This document shows, in pieces, positions 58,337 to 64,000 of a DNA stretch of 64,000 nucleotides. The stretch spans positions 124,001-188,000 of the forward strand of contig CAKTVG010000001.1 in NCBI GenBank assembly GCA_934622035.1. Direction: 5' to 3'. The notes under the pieces were generated by a model. The model was not told where the DNA came from, did no database searches, and saw only the letters and a program-made list of their open reading frames with translations. Source of the stretch: an uncultured Oscillospiraceae bacterium (GTDB lineage: Bacteria; Bacillota; Clostridia; Oscillospirales; Oscillospiraceae). The position numbers and the translations under genes are program-made. Every line of letters starts with the position of its first letter. The stretch's first letter is position 1.

Positions 58337-58777
58337 ATGACGCAACTGCCGAAATACTACATCGTAGAAGCAAAAGCGCTCCCCGAGGTTTTTCTCAAGG
58401 TTGCAGAGGCCAAGTGGCTTCTGGAGACCGGCGAGGCGACCACCGTCAACGAGGCCGCCCGCGCAACCGGCATCAGCCGCAGCGCGTTCTATAAGTACCG
58501 CGACGCAATTTCTCCGTTCCAGAACCTGATGGCAGGGCGCATCCTGACCTTCCAGTTCATTCTTCGTGACGTGACCGGTCTGCTCTCATCTATACTTTCC
58601 ATTTTTGCCCAATTCGGCGCAAATATACTGACAATTAATCAGACCATCCCCACGAGCGGCTGCGCCTCCGTTACCATCTCCGCCGAAACGACGAATATGA
58701 CCTCCGGTGTGGAGGAAATGGTGCGCGCGCTCTCGGCCATCAGCGGCGTTTTGAAGGCGGAGATTCTGGCGGGCTGA
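58337..58777 (+). CDS. ACT-domain protein (UPF0735/PheB-like)
   Basis: A 146-residue protein. The N-terminal part (about residues 18-60) holds a helix-turn-helix-like stretch with NEAARATGISRSAFYKYRD (key part AARATGISRSAFYKY). The C-terminal half (about 70-144) is an ACT domain, opening ILTFQFILRDVTGLLSSIL (key part ILRDVTGLLSSIL). This layout is the UPF0735/PheB family, placed next to aromatic amino-acid or homoserine dehydrogenase genes in other Bacillota. An amino-acid-sensing regulatory role is inferred; no biosynthetic gene adjoins it here. GGAGG precedes the ATG. Confidence 0.9.
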   Translation: MTQLPKYYIVEAKALPEVFLKVAEAKWLLETGEATTVNEAARATGISRSAFYKYRDAISPFQNLMAGRILTFQFILRDVTGLLSSILSIFAQFGANILTINQTIPTSGCASVTISAETTNMTSGVEEMVRALSAISGVLKAEILAG

Positions 58778-58889
58778 GAGGCCTCAACATTCTATTCAAA
58801 AAAATCGGTCTGCATGTAAACTCCCTATTGCATTTCCCGGACTTTGCCGATATACTGATAGGCAGCGCACAGAGGTGGGAGGTGTTACC

Positions 58890-59120
58890 TTGGTCTTTGA
58901 GACGATCCGCGCTCTTCTGGTGGAGCAGCTCGGCTGCGAGGAGGAGCGGATTCAGCCCGCAACCGTGATCCTGGAGGATCTGGAGGCGGAGCCGGAGGAT
59001 CTGGCGGAGCTGATGCTCTCGCTGGAGCAGGAGTTCGACCTCACATGGACGGACGACGACCTCAGAGATCTCCGCACGGTCGGCGATCTGACGTCGTTTG
59101 TGGAAAACCAGCTTGCATAA
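58890..59120 (+). CDS. Acyl-carrier-protein-like protein lacking the phosphopantetheine serine
   Basis: A 76-residue acidic four-helix protein that aligns with ACP along its length (FETIRALLVEQLGCEEERI, LEQEFDL). ACPs carry DSL at the start of helix II, with Ser holding the 4'-phosphopantetheine arm. The equivalent stretch here reads EDLEAEPEDLAELM, with Pro where Ser should be. It therefore probably cannot be loaded and may act as a scaffold or regulator, or be decaying. I start at the TTG at 58890, five bases after GGGAGGTG; an in-frame GTG at 58875 lies within the ribosome-site region. Confidence 0.78.
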   Translation: MVFETIRALLVEQLGCEEERIQPATVILEDLEAEPEDLAELMLSLEQEFDLTWTDDDLRDLRTVGDLTSFVENQLA

Positions 59121-59130
59121 TGGCGAAATA

Positions 59131-59171
59131 AAAGCAGCTTCCCGGTAAATAACCGGGAAGCTGCTTTTTAC
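59131..59171. terminator. Bidirectional terminator between the ACP-like gene and rnfB
   Basis: A 16-bp stem starting AAAGCAGCTTCCCGGT with an AAATA loop, with A-rich left and T-rich right flanks. It serves the plus-strand ACP-like gene and the minus-strand rnf operon. Confidence 0.93.
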
Positions 59172-59187
59172 TGCTTTGCGCTGTGGT

Positions 59188-60015
59188 TCAGCGCTGCATT
59201 GCCGGGACGGCGTCCATGTCCGTGCGCAGGTTGGAGTCGGAGATGAGGTGGCGCGGGCAGACGGCGGCGCAGCGGCCGCAGGAGACGCACTTGTCATAGT
59301 CAATGACCGCCAGATTGTGCACAATATGGATGGCGTCGTAATCGCACTGCCGCTCGCAGAGGTGGCAGCCGATGCAGCCGATGTCGCAGACCTTGCGCGT
59401 ATTTGCGCCGCGCTCATGGTTGGAGCAGGCGACGATGATATCCGCGTTGTAGGATACGGGGACGATGACCTTGCGCGGGCAGACCTGCGCGCACTGCATG
59501 CAGCCGGTGCACTTGTCGGCGTCCACGCGGGCGACGCCGTCGACCACATGGATTGCGTCAAATTTGCAGGCGGTCACGCAGGTGCCGAAGCCGAGGCAGC
59601 CGGAGGGACAGGCGGTCGGGCCGTTGCCCGTGACGAAGCTGGCCGCGCGGCAGTCGGCGATGCCGTCGTACTGACCCTTGCGCAGGTGGTTTTTGCCGCG
59701 GCACTTGACCATGGTGACCATTTTTTCCACCTCCACGGGGGTGATCCCCATGACCTCGGACATTTTTTTCGCCGCCTCGGCGCCGCCGGCGGCGCACAGC
59801 CCGACGGGGGCCTTGCCCTCCAGCACGGCCTGCGCATAGGCGCCGCAGCCGGCAAAGCCGCAGCCGCCGCAGTTCGCGCCGGGGAGGGCGGCGGTCAGCT
59901 TGGGCAGACGTTCGTCGACCTTGACCGCGAAGACCCGCGACGCAATGGCCAGCACTGCGCCGAAGACGGCGCCCAAGGCGCCAAGCACCAGAATGGCATA
60001 GAGAATTTCTTTCAT
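59188..60015 (-). CDS. rnfB: Rnf complex subunit RnfB
   Basis: A 275-residue iron-sulfur subunit, the likely ferredoxin entry point of the Rnf complex (ferredoxin:NAD+ oxidoreductase that pumps Na+ or H+). An N-terminal helix (about residues 4-26) anchors it. The Fe-S domain has CGGCGFAGCGAYA (about 49-61) plus a fourth Cys. Further 4Fe-4S clusters follow: CRAAS...CPSGCLGFGTCVTAC, CTGCMQCAQVCPRK, CIGCHLCERQC and CVSCGRCAAVCPR. It is the last gene of the operon, 15 bases after rnfA, and ends at a terminator. Confidence 0.95.
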   Translation of the reverse strand: MKEILYAILVLGALGAVFGAVLAIASRVFAVKVDERLPKLTAALPGANCGGCGFAGCGAYAQAVLEGKAPVGLCAAGGAEAAKKMSEVMGITPVEVEKMVTMVKCRGKNHLRKGQYDGIADCRAASFVTGNGPTACPSGCLGFGTCVTACKFDAIHVVDGVARVDADKCTGCMQCAQVCPRKVIVPVSYNADIIVACSNHERGANTRKVCDIGCIGCHLCERQCDYDAIHIVHNLAVIDYDKCVSCGRCAAVCPRHLISDSNLRTDMDAVPAMQR

Positions 60016-60030
60016 AAGACCCTGCCCTCC

Positions 60031-60621
60031 TTAAAACACGCGGAATCCGGAGAAGCCCATAAAGGACAGCGCCAGAAGCCCGGCGGCGATCAGTGCGATG
60101 GGGAAGCCGCGGAAGGCCTTCGGGCAGTCGCAGTCCTCCAGACGCTCACGCACAGAGGAAAAGAGCAGAATCGCCACGGTGAAGCCGATGCCGCCCGTGA
60201 TGCCATAGACCAGAGATTCGATGAAGCTGTAGCCCTTCTGGATGTTCAGAAGCGCCACGCCCAGCACGGCGCAGTTCGTCGTGATGAGGGGCAGGTAGAT
60301 GCCGAGCGCCTGATACAGCGCAGGCAGGGATTTTTGCAGGAACATTTCCACCAGCTGCACCAGCGCGGCGATGACGAGAATGAAGACCAGCGTCTGCATA
60401 TAGGCCAGATTCAGCGGCAGCAGCAGGTATTCGTTGACCGCCCAGGTCGCGGCCGAGGCGATGCCCATGACGAAGGTGACGGCAATGCCCATGCCGAGGG
60501 CGGTGTCCGCCTTTTTCGACACGCCCATGAAGGGGCAAATGCCCATGAACTTGACGAGAATGAAGTTCTCCGCGAGAATCGCGTTCAGGGCGATGGTGAA
60601 CAGGGAGAGGAAAATTTTCAT
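60031..60621 (-). CDS. rnfA: Rnf complex subunit RnfA
   Basis: A 196-residue integral membrane subunit with six hydrophobic segments, paralogous to RnfE. NFILVKFMGICPFMGVSKK (key part GICPFMGVSKK, about residues 28-38) and the NCAVLGVAL stretch (about 111-119) are the conserved Cys-containing half-motifs that flank the intramembrane [2Fe-2S] centre in Rnf/NQR. Its start overlaps the rnfE stop by four bases. Confidence 0.94.
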   Translation of the reverse strand: MKIFLSLFTIALNAILAENFILVKFMGICPFMGVSKKADTALGMGIAVTFVMGIASAATWAVNEYLLLPLNLAYMQTLVFILVIAALVQLVEMFLQKSLPALYQALGIYLPLITTNCAVLGVALLNIQKGYSFIESLVYGITGGIGFTVAILLFSSVRERLEDCDCPKAFRGFPIALIAAGLLALSFMGFSGFRVF

Positions 60622-61259
60622 TTCGCAGCCTCCTTTGCGGCAGCCTTTTCGGCAAGACGGCGGTTAAACCACTGCGTGAAGGCAATCAGACAGCCGAGCG
60701 TCAGAAAGCCGCCGACCGGCATGATGAGCAGCATTGCCGGGTACTGCTCCGGCAGGATCCGGATGCCGTCCGCACCGAGCACGCCCTTGCCGAAGGTGCC
60801 GCTGCCGAGCAGCTCGCGGATGACGCACATGACGACGAGCGCGACCGTGTAGCCGATGCCCTGCGTCAGGCCGTCCACGGCCGAGGCCAGCACGCCGTTT
60901 TTCGAGGCAAAGGCCTCCGCGCGGCCCAGAATGATGCAGTTGACGACAATCAGGGGGATGAACACGCCGAGGCTTTCCGACAGCGCCGGGACATAGGCCT
61001 GCAGCAGCAGGTCGACCATCGTGACAAAGCCTGCGATAACGACGATGTAGGCCGCGATGCGGATCTTATCGGGGATGACCTTGCGCAGAAGCGAAATGGC
61101 GATGTTCGAGCAGATCAGAATGATGGTCACGGACAGACCCATGCCGATGCCGTTGAAGAGGGTTGTCGTGATGGCCATGGTAGAGCACATGCCCAAAAGC
61201 TGGCCGACGACGGGGTTGTTTGTCAGAAGACCCTCGCGAAATTGCTTTTTAAAGTTCAT
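60618..61259 (-). CDS. rnfE: Rnf complex subunit RnfE
   Basis: A 213-residue membrane subunit that pairs with RnfA. It has six hydrophobic segments; the MCSTMAITTTLFNGIGMG region (about residues 24-41) and NCIILGRAEAFAS (about 105-117) are the Cys-bearing motifs matching those in RnfA. The C-terminus is basic and alanine-rich (AEKAAAKEAAK). ATGA overlaps at both ends (with rnfG and rnfA) indicate translational coupling. Confidence 0.94.
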   Translation of the reverse strand: MNFKKQFREGLLTNNPVVGQLLGMCSTMAITTTLFNGIGMGLSVTIILICSNIAISLLRKVIPDKIRIAAYIVVIAGFVTMVDLLLQAYVPALSESLGVFIPLIVVNCIILGRAEAFASKNGVLASAVDGLTQGIGYTVALVVMCVIRELLGSGTFGKGVLGADGIRILPEQYPAMLLIMPVGGFLTLGCLIAFTQWFNRRLAEKAAAKEAAK

Positions 61260-61798
61260 TTCAGCACCTCCTCAACAAAGGCGAGCGCGTCGTTGACGCC
61301 CTGCGTTACGGCGCGGGAGGTCACGGTCGCGCCGGTGAGCGCTTCAATCTCGCCGCCGTCCTTGCTGACGGCGAGCGTGCCGGTCTTGCCGGTGAACTGC
61401 GCGCGGAAATCCTCGCGCGTGCAGTTTGCGCCGAGGGAGGCCGTCTCCGAATGCGAGACGATGGCAATGCCGGTGACGGCGCCGTTCATGTCCACGCCGA
61501 CCATCATGTCGATCTCACCGCCGAAGCCGTTGGGCGAAACGCGCACGACATAGCCCTTGTCGTCCGCGCGATAGGCGGCGGTGACGGTGCTGCCGCCGGG
61601 GATGACCATCGGCTCGTAGCTGCCGGCGGGGAGCACCTGCTGCATGGCGGCCTCCGCCTTCGCTGCGGTCTGCTCGGCGATGGTGCCGGCGGTCAGGTAG
61701 TTGACAAAGCCGAGAAGCCCGGCAACCACCGTGGTGATCAGGAACAGCGTCAGCGTCAGCCGCAGAACATAGGCGGCGGTGCCTTTTGTTTTCGTCAT
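61256..61798 (-). CDS. rnfG: Rnf complex subunit RnfG
   Basis: A 180-residue subunit with one N-terminal helix (about residues 10-32) and an extracytoplasmic FMN-binding domain. The flavin is bound covalently to Thr in the S/TGATxT motif, here LTGATVTS (about residues 154-161). SETASLGANC upstream in the domain is also conserved. It overlaps rnfD by four bases and rnfE by four bases. Confidence 0.94.
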   Translation of the reverse strand: MTKTKGTAAYVLRLTLTLFLITTVVAGLLGFVNYLTAGTIAEQTAAKAEAAMQQVLPAGSYEPMVIPGGSTVTAAYRADDKGYVVRVSPNGFGGEIDMMVGVDMNGAVTGIAIVSHSETASLGANCTREDFRAQFTGKTGTLAVSKDGGEIEALTGATVTSRAVTQGVNDALAFVEEVLK

Positions 61799-62805
61799 GC
61801 CGCCTCACCGCCCTTCTTTGCCTTGACCGCGCCGAAGCGCTTCGGGATGCCGATTTTATCGAAGAAGCCGACGCAGCAGTTCATGATGAGAATGGCGTAG
61901 CTCACGCCCTCCGGATAGGAGCCGAAGTAGCGGAACAGGAGCGTCAGCACGCCGCAGCCCACGCCGAAGGCGATCTGGCCGCCGCGCGTGACGGGAGAGG
62001 TGGTGTAGTCCGTCGCCATAAAAATCGCGCCGAGCATCAGACCGCCGGAGCAGAGCTGGCAGAGCATCCAGTCCAGGCGGGGAGCGCCGCCGAGCGGGAA
62101 GGCGAAGGCCAGCACCGCGACGGTGCCGAGGTAGGCCAGCGGAATGCGCGGGCTGATGACGCGCCGCAGGACGAGATAGAGCCCGCCCAGGAGCAGCAAT
62201 GCCGCGGAGACCTCGCCGATGCAGCCGCCGGTCCGGCCGAGGAAGAGCTCCAGGACGCTCTGCGCCGGGAGCTTGCCCGCAGACATGGCGGCAAGAGGCG
62301 TGGCGGAGGTCAGACCGTCGAGCGCCTGCTGAGAGGGGTTGGAGAAAACGGCGGGATGCACGCCGGAGGAGATCCAGGTGGTCATGAACAGCGGCCAGCT
62401 GAACAGAAAGGCGCGCGCGGCCAGCGCGGGATTGACGATATTCTGGCCGATGCCGCCGAAGAGCTGCTTGACCAGCACGATGGCGAATAGCGCGCCGAGA
62501 ATGACGACCCAATAAGGGATGGTCGGCGGACAGATGAAAGCGAGCAGCATGCCGGTGACGACGGCGGAGAGGTCACCGCAGGTGTCGTCCTTTTTCATCA
62601 CGCGGCGGTAGGCCCACTCAAAAACGAGGCAGGCTGCTACGCTGACGAGCGTCACGGTGAGGCAGCGCCAGCCGAAGAACCAGATGGCGCCCGCCAGCGC
62701 CGGCAGCAGGGCGATGCAAACGTCGAGCATGATGCGGCGGGTGGAGTTCGGGCTGTGCGCGTGGGGCGAGGAGGAGATGGTGAGCGTTCCGGGAATCAGT
62801 TTCAT
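61795..62805 (-). CDS. rnfD: Rnf complex subunit RnfD
   Basis: A 336-residue membrane subunit, about eight to ten helices, forming part of the ion path. The FMN-attachment motif is present as LTSATPLAAM (about residues 181-190, Thr in SATPL). FGGIGQNIVNPALAARAF (key part GGIGQNIVNPALAARAF) is a hallmark of NqrB/RnfD. The start is the ATG at 62803-62805, after GGAGGCTGCCAAGAA; the frame extends upstream inside rnfC, without support. It overlaps the rnfC stop by four bases. Confidence 0.94.
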   Translation of the reverse strand: MKLIPGTLTISSSPHAHSPNSTRRIMLDVCIALLPALAGAIWFFGWRCLTVTLVSVAACLVFEWAYRRVMKKDDTCGDLSAVVTGMLLAFICPPTIPYWVVILGALFAIVLVKQLFGGIGQNIVNPALAARAFLFSWPLFMTTWISSGVHPAVFSNPSQQALDGLTSATPLAAMSAGKLPAQSVLELFLGRTGGCIGEVSAALLLLGGLYLVLRRVISPRIPLAYLGTVAVLAFAFPLGGAPRLDWMLCQLCSGGLMLGAIFMATDYTTSPVTRGGQIAFGVGCGVLTLLFRYFGSYPEGVSYAILIMNCCVGFFDKIGIPKRFGAVKAKKGGEAA

Positions 62806-64000
62806 TTCTTGGCAGCCTCCTTTTCCCTTGCGGCGGCGTCGCGCAGCATGCGCTTGGCCGTGCGGAAGCTCTGCACCAGCGGGATGCCCGCCGGGCAGCC
62901 GTAGGCGCAGCAGCCGCATTCGATGCAGTCCATGACGTTCAGCTCCTTCAGCCGTTCCAGCCTTCCGGCGGCGGACGCCTTGTGCATAAAGAGCGGCATC
63001 AGGTGCATCGGGCAGTTTTCCACGCACTTGCCGCAGCGGATGCAGTGCTGCGCGGCCTCGGCGCGGCGCTGCTTTTCGGAGAGGCACGTGATGGCATTGC
63101 AGCCCTTGATGGTCATGACGTCGGTGGTGTACTGCGCGAGGCCCATCATCGGGCCGCCGCTGAGAATTTTATAAGGTGCGCAGGCAAAGCCGCCTGCGGC
63201 TTCAATCAGCTCATCAAAACGTGTGCCGATGGGCGCGAGAAAGTTGGAGGGGCGGGCGATGGCCTGACCCGTCACCGTGACGGCGCGGCGCACCAGGGGC
63301 ATGCCCTCGTAGACCGCGTCATAGATGGCGGCGCAGGTGGCGGCGTTGAAGACCGCACAGCCAACCGCAGCGGGCAGGCCGCCGGGCGGCACGCAGCGGC
63401 CCGTGACGGACTGGATGAGCTGCTTTTCCGCGCCCTGCGGATAGCGCACGCGCAGCGCCAGCAGCTCCACGTCTGCATCCAGGGCGCCGCGCATGGCCTC
63501 AATGGACTGCGGCTTGTTGGCCTCTATGCCGATGGCGGTGCGCTCCGGCTGCAAAATTTTCCGGATGATGCGCAGACCGCCTGCGACGCGCTCCGGCGTT
63601 TCGCGCATGAGCCGGTCGTCCGCGGTGATGTATGGCTCGCACTCCGCGCCGTTGACAATGACGGCGTCCACCTTGCCGAGGCCGGAGGAGAGCTTGACGT
63701 GGGTCGGGAAGCCCGCGCCGCCCATGCCGGTGATACCGGCCTGATGGATGATTTCAATCAGCGCCTGCGCGTCCAAGTCGCCTATGGACTCACGCGGCTG
63801 AATGCCGGGGGCAAGGTCGTTGCGGCCGTCGCTTTCGATCAGGACGGACATGACGTTGGTACCGCCCGGATGCGGCAACGCCTCCACGGCGACGACCGTG
63901 CCGGAGACGGAAGCATGCACCGGGACGCAGAGTCCGGTGCCGTCACCGATTTTCTGCCCGAGCAGAACATGCTGCCCGACGGAAACCAGCGGCTTGCAGG
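62802..64000 (-). CDS. rnfC: Rnf complex subunit RnfC (5' end beyond the window)
   Basis: At least 399 codons of the NADH-binding subunit; the true start lies past the right edge. The frame is open to the edge and the first visible residues, CKPLVSVGQHVLLGQKIG, belong to the RnfC N-terminal barrel-sandwich domain. The NADH/FMN domain has GITGMGGAGFPTHVKL and NGAECEPYI. Two 4Fe-4S motifs occur near the C-terminus: CIRCGKCVENCP and CIECGCCAYGCP. The C-terminal tail is short (about 25 residues), without the long repeats of some proteobacterial RnfC. It is upstream of rnfD in the rnfCDGEAB order. Confidence 0.95.
   Translation of the reverse strand, partial: CKPLVSVGQHVLLGQKIGDGTGLCVPVHASVSGTVVAVEALPHPGGTNVMSVLIESDGRNDLAPGIQPRESIGDLDAQALIEIIHQAGITGMGGAGFPTHVKLSSGLGKVDAVIVNGAECEPYITADDRLMRETPERVAGGLRIIRKILQPERTAIGIEANKPQSIEAMRGALDADVELLALRVRYPQGAEKQLIQSVTGRCVPPGGLPAAVGCAVFNAATCAAIYDAVYEGMPLVRRAVTVTGQAIARPSNFLAPIGTRFDELIEAAGGFACAPYKILSGGPMMGLAQYTTDVMTIKGCNAITCLSEKQRRAEAAQHCIRCGKCVENCPMHLMPLFMHKASAAGRLERLKELNVMDCIECGCCAYGCPAGIPLVQSFRTAKRMLRDAAAREKEAAKK

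Noticed and set aside
62806..63087. Upstream extension of rnfD inside rnfC
   Set aside because: The extension is arginine-rich shadow sequence of rnfC; the ATG at 62805 has a GGAGG site and the RnfD homology begins there.

Overview
The window is a compact, G+C-rich stretch of a low-redundancy bacterial chromosome. Its content points to a spore-forming anaerobic clostridium of the Oscillospiraceae/Ruminococcaceae type (Bacillota): an Rnf ferredoxin:NAD+ oxidoreductase operon, a glgBCDAP glycogen operon that includes the Firmicutes-type GlgD subunit, the sporulation-associated pdaA and ytvI genes, a sortase-type surface protein ending in an SPxTG motif, and strong AGGAGG ribosome sites with TTGACA-17-TATAAT promoters. 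This assignment is inferred from gene content. I see no tRNA or rRNA gene, no CRISPR array, no prophage and no intact insertion sequence.

Layout. 0-6.7 kb: an ExbB/TolQ-like channel gene, a DUF2149 gene that looks ExbD-like, and a 1,896-residue wall-anchored surface protein, apparently one operon cut by the left window edge. 6.9-10.5 kb: two RNA methyltransferases, a secreted polysaccharide deacetylase and an AlaX-type tRNA-editing protein. 10.5-17.4 kb: mgtE with a structured leader, yitT, then prfA-sua5-coaE-M18 aminopeptidase, in which coaE runs in frame into the aminopeptidase. 17.5-27.7 kb: the operon glgB-glgC-glgD-glgA-glgP-GH13 amylase, which makes and breaks down glycogen. 28.1-36.8 kb: a small membrane protein, a complete oligopeptide-type ABC importer (lipoprotein, two permeases, two ATPases) and a small membrane protein. 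One permease carries a very large extracytoplasmic insertion.

37.0-44.9 kb: a membrane protein with an acyltransferase-like domain, pdaA, a Cys-rich microprotein, a small helical protein, a GNAT, a PadR-HAAS-membrane protein operon, metG and vanZ. 45.3-51.5 kb: a U32 peptidase, maf, mreC, mreD and the class B PBP2 gene, a cell-elongation cluster. 51.5-59.2 kb: a CBS-containing manganese pyrophosphatase, a nucleotidyltransferase-AraC pair, a membrane protein with a possible permuted papain domain, ytvI, an ACT-domain regulator and an acyl-carrier-like protein with no attachment serine; two copies of a dispersed intergenic repeat lie here. 59.2-64.0 kb: rnfCDGEAB on the minus strand, with rnfC cut by the right edge.

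Most promising for novelty: the ExbB/ExbD-like pair with a giant surface protein in a probable monoderm, the permease insertion built from degenerate repeats, the leader of mgtE with competing pairings, the CoaE-aminopeptidase read-through ORF, and several small or degenerate-motif proteins.
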